Origin: Neonectria sp. B-13
Lineage: Eukaryota; Ascomycota; Sordariomycetes; Hypocreales; Nectriaceae
DNA length: 64,000 nt
Direction: 5' to 3'
Assembly (NCBI GenBank): GCA_002682825.1
Contig: NOKP01000013.1
Coordinates: 622,745-686,744 of the forward strand
Position 1 is the stretch's first letter. The number at the start of each line of letters is the position of its first letter. The notes beneath the pieces are model-generated. The model was given only the letters and a program-made list of their open reading frames with translations, was not told the origin of the DNA and made no database searches. Below are positions 1 through 11,209 of this stretch, one piece after another. A program made the position numbers and the translations under genes.

Positions 1-1325
1 ATGGGGGCTAAGCTAGGTTCCAAAGAGGAAGAAGCCAACCGTTGTGGGTATTGTGTTACCTTGGGTACTATTTGCCTTGGTGGTGAAAAAGTAAGGATGA
101 CGGAAGAAGCACATGATGAACCGTGAGCCGCGGCTAGTTGAAGGACATCCATGCATCTCGCCTCAGGGACTAAGGGAATCGGCACCTCGGTGAGACTGTC
201 ATGGCCCACGTGGAAGTCCGCCACTTTCGAATATTTTTTCCTCGGCAAGTTCAGCATTGTTTGGAGGTAGGCGAGTCGGTAGTCTAGAATACTGGTCGGT
301 GTCTTGCTCCGGTACAAGGAAGAGACTGCCCGGTGGCATCTGAGGCGTCTTCATGCCTTGTGTCCGTAAACCTTGAAGAGTAACTAGAGACTTTGCGGGG
401 CTCCGGCGACCATTATCCTACCCAAACCATTCTTCCAAAGGCCCCGATCCCCGATGAAACCCTTGTCTTTTGCACTTGGTAGCGGCGGCGGAGAGGAGAT
501 GCGACTGATCTTGGCTGGTTTCGGCTGTCCACTTGCCAGTGTCATGCGGCACCGAAATAATCCATGTCAAAATGACTCTCGTTGTGTCTCTCAATGTTGG
601 GCCCGTTAGTAGGCGGGCGCCCCAGCCCACCAAACCACTAGCCGTATAGACTACGAATACGTACGTACTGTAGGTCCTGTAAAGATCAGATCCCGTCTCA
701 CACCGCACACCGTCCAGTCTTGCTGCATCGTTTCTTTCTCCTGCCCAGCGACTCGCCGTCCGTCCCCGTATCTTTCAGCATCACCAGCAGCAAAGAGGGG
801 AAAAGAAACCAGCCTCGTCCTTCTGTTGCGTGTCCTGAGCCCACTTCCCACTTATCCGTGCCCATTGCCTTGCGCCCATCAATTCGCCTCCCCAGACCGT
901 TCTGTCAGGTCCCCAACAATCCGTCCGCCACGCACTCTCACGCTCTCGCTCTTCTCTCCCACCGGCTTTCGCGTCTCAACTACTCTGACCTGCATACCTA
1001 CCTTGCCTACTTCGTCCCTACCCCAACCCTCAGAGTCGCCTGATATTTTATTATTTGCCCGCACCTGCTCTCTCTCTCTCCCTCTTCCCTCTCGGTTTCC
1101 CTCTCTTTTTTTATTTTTGGTTCCGTTTGGGTTGCTTGTCTCATCGTTACGGCTGTCTCTGTCGCTGAGGTGCATTTGTCGCTGTCGTTGCCTTGACGTC
1201 AACGCCCCAGTTTCGTTTAAACTTCCCGCACCGGCCTTCCGTGGGCAGATCGTCATCGATCCTCCTCCTACAACCTTTTTGCTCTTCATCACCAACGACA
1301 TTTCCCAACTCGCGGCCGCGCAAAG
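1..1325. other. Upstream region and 5' leader of the lipin gene
   Basis: No gene is recognised here. An ATG at position 1 opens only 41 codons and matches nothing I know. From about 720 the plus strand becomes pyrimidine-rich, with a CT tract near 1070-1115, which is typical of promoters and leaders of fungal housekeeping genes. The leader probably belongs to the gene starting at 1326. Reading frames on both strands in 720-1460 are open but compositionally biased and overlap the first exon of that gene, so I do not call them. Confidence 0.5.
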
Positions 1326-3698
1326 ATGCAATACGTGCGAAATCTGAGCGACTCGGTCTCGACAGCATGGAACTCTATCAACCCAGCAACCCTTAGCGGC
1401 GCCATTGATGTCATCGTCGTCGAGCAGGACGATGGCTCCCTTGCTTGCTCTCCCTTCCACGTCCGCTTCGGCAAGTTCTCGCTATTGCGACCCTGGGACA
1501 AAAAAGTCGAGTTCAAGGTCAATGGCTCCAAGCAGAATTATTCCATGAAGCTGGGCGAGGGCGGCGAGGCCTTTTTCGTCTTCGAGACCACCGACAACAT
1601 CCCCCAGGCCCTCCAGACTTCTCCCCTCGTCTCCCCCGCCACCAGTCCGGCGAGCAGTCCGCCGCTTGATCCCGAATCAGCCCCGCCCGGTTTGCAGGAG
1701 CCTGAGCTTCTCGAGCTCGATGGAGGAGCCAGCAGGCCTCGCCGCCCGCCGCCTGCTGTTCTCTACAATCAGTCCGATGAGAATGGTATGCTTACTTCTC
1801 TCAATGCAAACCCAGGCATCCAAGCTGACATATAACCAGGCATGATCACCCCCGTCTCCCACTCTCCCGGCCAGTCTATCTCCCGACCCGTTTCCGGCGA
1901 CTGGGCCTCGAACATCCAACGACCACATAGCGACGATGTCCTGCGCAAGTCCGCCCGAGCGCAAACCCGCGCAGGTGAGAGCTCTGCCGACGGCGAGAGC
2001 CCAGAGGCTTCCGAAAGATCGCACAGTCCCCCTCCTCTCGCCACCAGCGAGGCAATTGAACGTGCCATAACCCTTTCCCGAGAACTTTCTGCTGCCAACA
2101 TCCCAAGCGAAGTGAACGAGCACGGAGACCTTATGCTGGATATGGCGGCTTTCAAGGGCAACGACGAAGATGTTCTGAGAGCAGAGATTCTTGCCCGAAG
2201 GATTCTTTCCGAAGAACTTGACGGCAACTACGACATTGGTGCTCTGTTTGGATTCGACGAGCAGGGTAACTTGTGGATTTACAGCAGCGAAAGTGCCAAG
2301 CAAGCTGCCATGAACAGAACCATCGAGTCGTCATTGCAGTCCCACCGACTCACTGTGGCGGCCGATGCTGCTTCGGACCCTGGCTACCAGAGCGACGGTA
2401 GTGACGCTACTACCACTCCGCTTATTCCTTTGCACCGCCGATCCGAATCGGATGCTGGCCCCATGGATATGCAAACACCTCCCCGAACTCCTCGCGGCAA
2501 GTCGGGCCACGCTGGAGACCCTAACAGAAACTACGCCAAAACCCTTAGGTTGACTAGTCAGCAGCTCAAGGACCTGGCTCTGCAACCTGGAGAAAACAAC
2601 ATGAGCTTTACTGTAAACCGAGCAACCTGCTCGGCAAAAATGTTCCTCTGGAAGCACGAGACGCCCGTAGTCATTTCCGACATTGATGGCACCATCACGA
2701 AATCCGACGCCCTGGGTCAAGTCTTGAACATGATCGGGCGAGACTGGACCCATTCCGGTATTGCCAAGCTATACAGCGACATCATTGCCAACGGCTACAA
2801 CATTATGTATTTAACAAGTCGGTCGGTCGGCCAGTCGGACAACACGAGAGCGTACCTCGCCAACATCAATCAGGAGGGTTGCCGCATGCCCCCTGGCCCA
2901 ACGATTCTCTCTCCTGACCGAACCATGGCAGCTTTGAGGCGCGAGGTCTACCTGCGCAAGCCCCACGTGTTCAAAATGGCTACTCTTCGAGACATCCGCA
3001 ATTTATACGGACCGGAACGAACCTGCTTTTATGCTGGGTTTGGCAACCGACTCACAGATCAGATCTCGTACCGGACTGTGGATGTGCCCAGAAACCGCAT
3101 CTTCACCATCAACACCAATTCCGAAGTCTCCCTGGACCTGCTGAGTCTTAACAAGCTCAAGATGAGTTACGTCAACATCAACGAGGTTGTAGATCATTAC
3201 TTTCCCCCAGTCAGCACGCTGGTCAAAGGGGGTGGTGAAGAGTACACAGACTTCAAATACTGGAGAGATGATCCACTAGCCATGGATGACTTCTCCGCAA
3301 GTGAGAGTGACAATGAGGTGGAGGAGGAGGAGGAGGAAGAAGAGGAGGACGCGCCAGACGGTCCTACTAGCGATTATGCAGATGACGAAGAAGAAGAAGA
3401 GAACGAAGATGAGGATCTTGCCGACGCTCTTGCCGACAGCTACATTTCTCGCGCATCCATTGACGAGTTTGTAGAGGCAGAGAGTGTACTCAGCGGAAGC
3501 GTCGATGAAGAGCGGATGATAGCATCAATGAAGCAAGACCTCGAAGAGGCCCTCGATGATGGAGCGGAGGGTGAAGAAGAATACGCCGAAGCAGCCGACG
3601 AGGACGACGAAACCTCGGCAAGACGCAAGTCAATCGTCATCGAGGACGTGTCTGCCGAGCACATTACGGGTGTTAGTGGCCTCACTGTGGAAAAATAA
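1326..3698 (+). CDS. ned1: Lipin-family phosphatidate phosphatase (Ned1/Pah1/Smp2)
   Basis: Exons are 1326-1785 and 1840-3698, giving 772 residues; the 54-nt intron has a GTATGC donor, a GCTGAC branch and a CAG acceptor and rejoins a Gly codon. The protein removes phosphate from phosphatidate to make diacylglycerol at ER/nuclear membranes, controlling the balance of phospholipid and triacylglycerol and nuclear envelope growth (family knowledge). Residues 1-110 are the N-lip domain, opening MQYVRNLSDSVSTAWNSINP. The C-lip/LNS2 HAD domain spans about 420-620 and carries the Mg-dependent catalytic DxDxT motif as DIDGT at 434-438, with NIMYLTSR downstream. Ser/Pro-rich segments after the N-lip and a long Glu/Asp tail (from about residue 635) are typical and likely phosphoregulated. 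The start has an AAAG-ATG context. No defects are seen. Confidence 0.95.
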
Positions 3699-4353
3699 GG
3701 CAGCCATAAAGCTAAGTTAAGTGAGCAGAGGACCGGACATGTGGCTATTAATGCCACCGCCACTGCACGATAAGGACATTTCGGAGAGGTTTCAACGTTT
3801 TACGGGGGGCCGATATACCAATTGAGATTCAACAACTCACATCAAGGTGGGTAACGAAGGGGAGGGGGCATGTCAAGTCGAGGGGCAAGGAGGAACGTTT
3901 ATTGATATCAGGAGAATACACATAGCGTGGCGTTGGGAATACCATTGCATTTGTAACGATCATGGTATGATGTACAGATACAGACAGAAAAAGCCTTGGT
4001 ACTTAACATCAGGCTTGAACATTAGGCTTGAACATCAGTGTTTGATACTTTCTTCAATTGAGTATCCGTACCCTAAGCAGTTAGTATAGCAGTACATTTC
4101 TAACATCATTTTATCTTCGCACGTCGAGTCTTGTTTTTCTTTTATCCAAGCCCGCACTGCTTCTGTCATGACGCACCAAACCTTCGTGACCTGCCAAGAA
4201 AATCTGACGCAATTATACCTGACCGTCAACTCACAACGAATGCACGACGTAGTCCCTTGCACTCAAAACGTTGTTGCTGTCTAATCCAAAGAATTTGGAA
4301 AACTATTCAAAATCTAACCCGAATTTTCTACGCCATTTTCCCTCGTTTCTCTT
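3699..4353. other. Convergent 3' intergenic region
   Basis: This 655-bp gap separates the 3' ends of the lipin gene (+) and the histidine gene (-). It should hold both 3' UTRs and polyadenylation signals. Short open frames inside it lack homology or splice logic. I see no RNA gene or repeat. Confidence 0.6.
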
Positions 4354-6975
4354 TTACTGTTTGTTCAAATAGTTGATTCGGATCTCCACAGCTCTCCTGT
4401 GAGCCTCAAGCTCCTCGACCTTCGCGAGCTGCATGACAGCGGTGCCGACGTTCCGCAACCCCTCGGCCGTCAGGTTAGAGCTGGTGATGTGTTTCTGGAA
4501 GGAGCCCAAGTTCACACCAGAATACTGCTTGGCAAATCCATACGTAGCTAAAGTAGGAAGTCAGCAGTTGTCTCATTTAGACTGTTCAGGGGTAAAGGAG
4601 AACTTACGCAGTGAGTGGTTGACACCGGCAGAGTAGTCTCCGACACTCTCAGGGGTCCACTGCCCGACGAAAACACTGCCGGCATTCATTACCTGATCCA
4701 CTACCTTCTCGGCATCCTTAATCTGCAGGATAAGGTGCTCGGGGGCATAGTCGTTGCTGATGCGCATCGCCTCGTCAATGTCCTTGACTAAGACGGTAAC
4801 GGAGTGTGCGATTGAGCCGCGCACGATGTCAACACGAGGCAAAGCCATGGCCTGGTTGTGGACCTCGTCCTCGATAGCTTGGAGCTGATCCTCGTTGAGG
4901 TCGATGGCCAGCAGGATAACCTGGCTGTCAACGCCATGCTCGGCCTGAGAGAGCAGATCAGAAGCAACAAAGGCAGGGATGGCGTCTTTGTCAGCGACAA
5001 CAAGGACCTCTGAAGGGCCAGCAGGCATGTCAATACCGACACCAGCATTAGTGTCGTTACTGACATGCATCTTAGCCGCAGTGACGAACTGGTTTCCGGG
5101 ACCCAGAATCTTGTCAACCTTGGCGATACTCTCGGTACCATAAGCCAAAGCAGCAACGGCTTGAGCACCTCCCGCAAGAACAATACTATCGGCACCCACT
5201 TTGTGGGCAACGTAGACGATCTCGGGGGTGAGTCTTCCATCAGCTCGAGGGGGCGAGGCGAAGACAATCTTCTGGCAGCCAGCCACCATAGCAGGCACGC
5301 CCAGCATCAGAGCAGTACTAGGCAGAACAGCCGTTCCACCAGGGATATACAAGCCAACCCTCTCGATGGGCCTCGAGAAGCGGCTGCAGATCACACCAGG
5401 CATAGTCTCGACCTGGAGGGCCTTCTCCTCATTCTGGGCAGCGTGGAACTTTCGAATGTTCTCAAACGAGATATCGATAGCCTCAATGGTCTCCTGAGAA
5501 ATGTTCATCAACTCCTTGGGGAAAGGAGCCTTGAGTACAGGGGAGGTCAGGGAAGTCGCCTTCTCGAACTTGTGAGTGTAAGACAGAACGGCCTTGTCAC
5601 CGCCAGTTCGAACCTCCTCGATAATAGGCTTGATGATCTTCAGGATAGAGTCGGGCGATTTCTGCGAGGGTCGCTTCAACTTCTCCTGGAGCTCGGCCTC
5701 GGAAGTCTGGGCTGAGTCAATTCTCTCCATAGTGATACGGCCCTGAGCAGGCTTCTCAACAGGAGCAGACTTCACAGGCGCCGGCTCGGTAGTCTTGATA
5801 CCCTCTTTCTCGGCCCACTTGCCCTTCGCATTACCCGCTCTCCTCTTGACCTTGAGACTCTTGGCATCAAGGTTGGCCTCAATATCAGCCAGGCTGACAC
5901 CAGCGCCAACAGCCTTGGTCAGGGCGAAGTAAATCAGATCTGCTGCTTCAAAAGCAATGTTCTCCTTGGTCTGTCCATCACAAAGCTCCTCGGCCTCCTC
6001 CATAATCTTTGCTCGGAGAAGTTTCTCATCTGAAAATAGTCTTGCAGTGTACGAACCAGCTGGGGCTGACTCCTTTCTCGACTTCAGGGTTTGCTCGAGA
6101 GCCGCAATTCCAGCGAGCTCTCCAAAGCATCCGAACTGCTCCAAGTGGCAGAAACCACCTTTTTGTTTGACCACGAATTTCAATGTGTCGTTATCACAGT
6201 CGAGCCCAATCCTCAACAGCTCTTGGGTGTCCCCGGAGGTAAGACCCTTGACCCAGAGCCCTCTTTTACGGCTCTGATACACGCCGGCCTGTGTCCTCAA
6301 TGCCTCCAAGATGCTCTCCTCACTCGTATAAGCAAGACCCAGTGCAATTCCAGAATTATCGGTAACCACAGTGGGAATAAGGCCGTCCGCTCGGTCGGAT
6401 TTCCAGTAAGAGGAAATGACACTAGACAAAAGCAGCTTCTGGGTGTCGTCTTTGTTGGTCGTCAGACCCACAGAGGGCAGAATCGGGATAGCTCTGGCCT
6501 TGGTCGCGACTTCAATGAAGCTCTTGAGGTTGGTCCCAGATGTGGGCTTGAGATAGAGATTCTTGATCTTCTTGGTCTGAGCCTCCTCGATGAATTTACC
6601 GACATCGCTTGCTGACGAGTCGAATTCCTTGATCAGAAGACCATGCTCTGAAGCGGCGGAGAGGTCCACGGTCGACACAGTCGGGATAACGCGCGAGCCA
6701 AACTCAGTGTACTCGGAGAGCTTCTCAGCAGCGACGAACGCTTTATGGACCCCGCCATCGAGAAGGGCGGCCACGTCGTCAGGGGAGGTCACGCTGGTAA
6801 CGTCCATGTGAACGTTGCTGCTAGAACCGAGACGGGCCCAATCCTTAGAGGCCGTCTCGATGAATACAGCGCCCAGCACAGCGACCTCCTGGAGGGTGAG
6901 TCCATCGCCGGCGGCGGGTTGGCCCCCGGGGGCAGCAACGCTGACCAAGAAGGGTAAGGGGAGGGTTGTTTCCAT
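4354..6975 (-). CDS. his-3: Trifunctional histidine biosynthesis enzyme (PRA-CH / PRA-PH / histidinol dehydrogenase)
   Basis: Exons on the minus strand are 6975-4608 and 4547-4354, giving 853 residues. The enzyme combines phosphoribosyl-AMP cyclohydrolase, phosphoribosyl-ATP pyrophosphohydrolase and histidinol dehydrogenase, i.e. steps 2, 3 and the last two oxidations of histidine synthesis. Order visible: N-terminal fungal extension; HisI-like segment (LTSGDTQELL, DCDNDTLKFV, CHLEQFGCFG); HisE-like segment (KIMEEAEEL, FEAADLIYFAL); then HisD from about residue 415. HisD shows SQAEHG with the likely zinc ligands Gln677 and His680, PEHL with catalytic-type Glu746/His747, and VGDYSAGVNH. The 60-nt intron (4548-4607) interrupts NHSL-PTYG; exon 2 supplies the C-terminal zinc-ligand region SFQKHITSS. 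Without splicing the C-terminus is wrong. I chose ATG 6975 because the codon that opens the frame at 7026 is TTG. Confidence 0.96.
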
Positions 6976-7592
6976 GTTGAAGGGCCTGGGACAATAAGAA
7001 GGAGGTTGATGTCGAGGGCCGTCCAAATTGGTTCAATCGAAGAGTTTCAATGAGTCAAAAGTCAAGCGTCTGCAAAAAGTTGGTGGTGACGATGAGTCCT
7101 GCATCGGCGGCTTGGTGGGGCACTACCATTTTGCCCCTCGTTGAGTCGCCCCTCCATCGCTGCAAGGCAAGGCCGAGTCCCTCTATCCTTCCTGTGTGTG
7201 GCCTGTTCCGCGTTCTGCCAATTCGGCATCTGCCACTGGATAAACCATTTAAGGTGTGGTCAGTGCGTCGTTTCGAAGAACGCTTCGGATTATCCATATT
7301 CCGGAATTCGCAGCCGCCCGACCACGGCCTCATCAAGCTACCAGCCTGCACATGAGGCTGAATCCAAAGCTCCAAGCTTCAACTTCAATGGCCACAGACT
7401 AATTGTAGACTTTTCAAGGAGAGTCTATACCGTCCGCTTGGCGCATCCAAGTCACCATCCGCCTCGAAATTCAGACAGCCAGTACGATACGCGATCATTC
7501 ACCCTGCGAGGCGCGCGCCCGAGGTTCACCACTTCTGTAATCCCAACCTAGCGCACCACCAACTCCTCCGTCGCATCGCAGCACTATTAAAG
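6976..7592. promoter_or_regulatory. Divergent promoter of his-3 and TAF9
   Basis: This 617-bp gap lies between two divergent starts (6975 on minus, 7593 on plus). It carries a perfect palindromic TGAGTCA box (7051-7057, entered separately). A near match, TGAGTC, occurs near 7144 and another near 7095. Frames open across it (7050-7551) are short and lack family features. I see no further elements. Confidence 0.6.
7051..7057. promoter_or_regulatory. CPC1/Gcn4-type general amino acid control box (TGAGTCA)
   Basis: TGAGTCA matches the TGA(C/G)TCA site bound by the bZIP regulators Gcn4/CPC1 that activate amino-acid biosynthetic genes on starvation. It lies 76 bp upstream of the histidine gene's ATG, a typical distance. 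Binding is inferred from motif and target gene. Confidence 0.65.
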
Positions 7593-8345
7593 ATGGCGTC
7601 CAGCCAACCTCAGACAAACGGCATTCCAGCCTCATCGGCCGGCACGTCCCAAACCGTTCCCAATACCCAAACCTCAACAGCCAGTCAGCCCACCGCCGCA
7701 TCACAAAACGGCCCTCCTGCAACGCCCTCCACGTCCGCCCCGCGCCCACGCGACGCCCGGCTCATCGAGCTCCTGTTGACATCCCAGGGCGTCACGGCCT
7801 ACGAGCAGCGAGTCCCCTTGCTCCTTCTCGACTTCGCGTACCGACACACCTCTTCCGTACTAAGCGACGCGCTCCACCTTTCAGGCGACCCATACATCAC
7901 ACACGCCGGCGCAAAGCCATCCGCGACCTCAGGTGCAACGGCAGCTGCCCCGGGCGACGCGGTCGTATCCGCAAATGCAGTTAAACTCGCCATAGCAGCG
8001 CGACTTAGCTATCAGTTTCGCGGGGGCAGCGCTGGCGGCGGCATCAGCAAGGATTATATGCAGGAGCTGGCTCGTGATCGGAACAAAGTCGTCCTACCCA
8101 GGATCGTGCCGAGCGAATGGGGCGTTCGACTGCCGAGCGAACGGTTCGTACTTAGTGGAACGAGCTGGGGCTTGAAGGATGTATGGGATGAAGAGGACGA
8201 GGATGATGAAAACGAAGGGGGTGACGCCATGGAGGGAATTGAAGGGCCCAACCCCGAGGATGTCGGCGGGGATGGTGTGGAAGGCGGCACGGTGGAGGAC
8301 ATGTTTGGAGAAGATGTGGACGAAGAGATGGCGGAGGAGGGCTAG
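7593..8345 (+). CDS. taf9: Transcription initiation factor TFIID/SAGA subunit TAF9
   Basis: A single exon of 250 residues. TAF9 is a histone-fold subunit that pairs with TAF6 in TFIID and SAGA. The histone fold spans about residues 48-140: [31 protein letters not shown] and [12 protein letters not shown] are the recognisable TAF9/TFIID-31 helices. A fungal insertion rich in Ala/Gly/Thr separates the second and third helices. The N-terminus (residues 1-47) is a Ser/Thr/Pro/Gln linker, and the last 50 residues are strongly acidic (Asp/Glu/Gly). The ATG follows TTAAAG and no upstream in-frame ATG is apparent. It is transcribed divergently from his-3. Confidence 0.92.
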   Translation: MASSQPQTNGIPASSAGTSQTVPNTQTSTASQPTAASQNGPPATPSTSAPRPRDARLIELLLTSQGVTAYEQRVPLLLLDFAYRHTSSVLSDALHLSGDPYITHAGAKPSATSGATAAAPGDAVVSANAVKLAIAARLSYQFRGGSAGGGISKDYMQELARDRNKVVLPRIVPSEWGVRLPSERFVLSGTSWGLKDVWDEEDEDDENEGGDAMEGIEGPNPEDVGGDGVEGGTVEDMFGEDVDEEMAEEG

Positions 8346-9134
8346 TCGGCCACTGCGTCAAAAGGCTTTGCTCAGTTTGAGCAATCCAATTACCCACATC
8401 TGCAAAAAGTAGGGGTTGTGAAGCTCCCGTATGGTGCTTCATTGGGCGGCGTTGCTGGCGTTCTGGTCACTCGGGGTTCCTAGGCCAAAGATGCCTATTT
8501 AGTTGGTGGGAAAGAGAACGAACTGGAATTTGATCAACCTCCAAACCTCCAAGCAGGGATGGTTGGGAGTAAGTAAGCACAGGATACATATAACTCCGTG
8601 TTTGCACCATACCATTCAAAATACCAGTACTATATTATAGTCTATCGATTCGTTTCCAGGACTCACCTATGAGCCGCCTGATGACAGCCCGTGCAATAAT
8701 TCACACCAACATCATGGGGGAGCGATTCCAGAGTGCGTCGTCCTTCGCAGCTTTTATGAGGCTGGTGTTCAAGAGGGCCTTTCAAAAGAACCGCCACGTG
8801 CGAGGCCAGCAACTACACAAGGGTACACACACAATGCGTGTAAATGGGGAATAATTTAGAATTATAGGTTGTGGTGATGAGTTATCCATGGATGACTTCA
8901 CGGAAGTTATGAGAGAACCATCCCATAGTAAGTCACCGATTGGATGCAAGTCAAGCGTAACGCAATGACTTCAACAATTACATAGGCGGCATGAACGAGC
9001 TCACTACATATCACACCTCCACGTTACCTAGTATGAACAAGGGAAACTTTATGGTACACTAGGCCTGTAAACGGTATCTCATACACTCTATACCCTGGTC
9101 TCGATTTTCGCAAACCCGGTTGGCCCTCTCTACC
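8346..9134. other. Intergenic region between TAF9 and MPP-beta 3' ends
   Basis: The genes converge, so this 789-bp stretch should contain two 3' UTRs. The open frame 8669-8854 (61 residues) shows no family signature. I see no RNA gene or repeat. Confidence 0.5.
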
Positions 9135-10780
9135 TTAAAACTTGGGCTTCATGGTGTTCCGCAGCCTCTGGTAGTCGAAGAGAGCCTCAATGGTGCCCAC
9201 GGCACTGATAGCAATATCCCGGTCCCAGAGTTTTCGGTTGGCAAAGTCCATGATGTCCTTCTCGGTAATGGCATCGATCTGGCGCTCAATCTCGCCGGGA
9301 GCCATACGGCGACCGGTGGTAACAAGCTGTCGGCCGATATCCTCGGCAACGGCAGTGGTACCGTCGAGAGACAGGAGAATGGAGGCCTTGAGCTGAGCCT
9401 TGGCACGCTCAGTCTCGGCGCCGCTGACGTTGGTGCAGAGACGCATCCACTCGCGGATGGCAAAGTGCACGAGATCATCAACACGCTCAGGCTGGTCACT
9501 AACGAGGTAAATGCCCCAGAGACTACTATGTGTTAGCTTCGTCGAAACATATTAATCAGGAACCGTCTTACCCAGTGTCGCTGTAGCTAGTGGAGAAGCT
9601 CATGAAGCTGTTGGCAATGCCGTGCTTGTGGACCCAGCCGCTGAGCTTGCTGCCCTGGTGAGGAGCCTGGCCAATGGCCTTGTCGTAGTTGCCGACAATA
9701 GCCTGGGCAACGAGGGCAGTGAAGTAGTCGGGCGAGCTCCAGCTGACACCCTCAACAGCAATGGCAATGTTGGCAGTGGGCATGGTGTCATCTCGGACGC
9801 GAACATCAGAGCCGATGAAGTCAGCCTTCTGCTTGGAGAGCTGGTAGGCGTGGTTCTTAGGGCCAGAGCTGGGGAGGCCAGAGAAGTGCTTCTCGGCAAG
9901 CTTGACCAACTCATCGTGGGGGATGCCACCGGAGCCGACAAGGACCATTCGGTCAGCGGTGTAGTTGTTCTTGATGTAGTTGGTCAGCTCGGTTCGGGTA
10001 ATGTCGCGGATGTTCTGGCGAGGTCCGAGAATGGTGCGGCCGAGGCCCTGGTGCTGGAACGCAGTGGCGTGAAGGTGGTCAAAGACAACCTCCTCGACCT
10101 GCTTCTCAACCTCCTCGGACTCTCGCAGGATGACGTCGCGCTCGCGCTCGATGGCGGACTCCTCGAGAAGAGAGTTCTGGAGAATATCGGAAAGGATATC
10201 GACGCTCTTGGGGACATCAGCGTTGAAGGCCTTGGCGAAGTAGACGGTGTTCTCGCGCTGTTGTTGTGTTAGCCTGGTCCCGACTCACATCCCTTCATCC
10301 GACTGACCGAAGTGTAGGCATTGAGGTGGCCGCCCATGTTTTCGATCTCGAGCTCCAATTGCTGCTGTGTTCGCTTGGAAGTGCCCTGATATGAGTGTTA
10401 GCGATGACTCGTTGCCGATTGATGGCAATCCAACCTTGAAAGCGAGATGCTCGAGGAAGTGCGCGGTGCCATTGGTCTCATCCGTCTCGACCCTTGATCC
10501 GGCATCAATCCACACACCGACAGTCGACGTTTGCGCGAAGGGCGAGTGCTCGGTCGCGATCTGGTACACAAAAGTTAGATAGGCGGTCCGAGATGCATGT
10601 CGAGACCAATTGGTCTCGGTTGATGGCGCTCACGGTCAATCCATTGGGGAGGGTCGAGGTCTGAGTTTTGCCAACGGTGGTGGGCGTGGCAAAGCCTCGT
10701 CGGAGGGGAGCGGCAGCCGACAGGGCAGCGCGGTTTCGCAGACCCTGCGAGAGGTTCAAAGCCAGTCTCCGGGACGCCAT
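9135..10780 (-). CDS. Mitochondrial processing peptidase subunit beta
   Basis: Exons on minus: 10780-10634, 10560-10435, 10385-10308, 10257-9572, 9522-9135; 474 residues. MPP-beta is the catalytic half of the matrix protease that removes presequences, and in fungi (pep of Neurospora, Mas1 of yeast) it can double as complex III Core1. The first 45 residues are an Arg/Ala/Leu presequence ending RRGFATP. The inverted zinc motif HxxEH is intact as HFLEH at 83-87, followed by [15 protein letters not shown]; the distal zinc-ligand helix contains [18 protein letters not shown]. The M16 C-terminal half ends with [17 protein letters not shown] and KLWDRDIAI. Introns are 49-73 nt. The last one ends in a tandem TAGTAG acceptor, so Ser insertion before LWGIY is possible; I used the distal site because it gives the conserved DTGLWGIY. 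Confidence 0.95.
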
Positions 10781-11209
10781 GACGGAGGTTTGGAGGGTCG
10801 ACGCTGAATTGAGTGGTTTGATGAAATCTTTCGATCCTGCTCGGCTAGAAGCTTTACTGAGATAATTTGCGGCCTGAGCATTGAGGCGGAGGGGCTTAGT
10901 CATTCCGAACGACTCCGAATCAGGGTGAGAAAGGGCCGGGAAATGTCCAATCAGAAGGCCGGATTACTAACCTGTTGTCGGCCCACCGAAATCTCCACTT
11001 CTCACCAAGGCGCTCAGTATCTAGTTTCGAGTCCGCCATTGCCCGACGATGACGAGCGCCCAAGCTCACCGGCTCTTACTGAGACGTTTGTGAGTTGCCA
11101 GAACGATACCGAAACCAAAATTATTTCCTGCTCTCTACCTATAGCCCAAAATACACTGCCCAATCCAATCTATCTCGTTATAAATCAGTTTTCGTCCCCA
11201 CTCTTCACG
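10781..11209. promoter_or_regulatory. Divergent promoter of MPP-beta and the GH36 gene
   Basis: A 429-bp gap between divergent starts. TATAAAT occurs at 11179-11185, about 25 bp before the GH36 ATG I chose. The frame upstream of that ATG stays open and holds another in-frame ATG at 10943, but the sequence it would add (about 89 residues) shows no domain, so I treat it as leader. Confidence 0.45.

Noticed and set aside
6976..7026. 17-residue N-terminal extension of the histidine enzyme
   Set aside because: The first codon of that frame is TTG; the first ATG is at 6975.
10943..11209. N-terminal extension of the GH36 protein from ATG 10943
   Set aside because: The added residues show no domain, a TATAAAT lies inside the segment, and the segment is the divergent promoter of MPP-beta.
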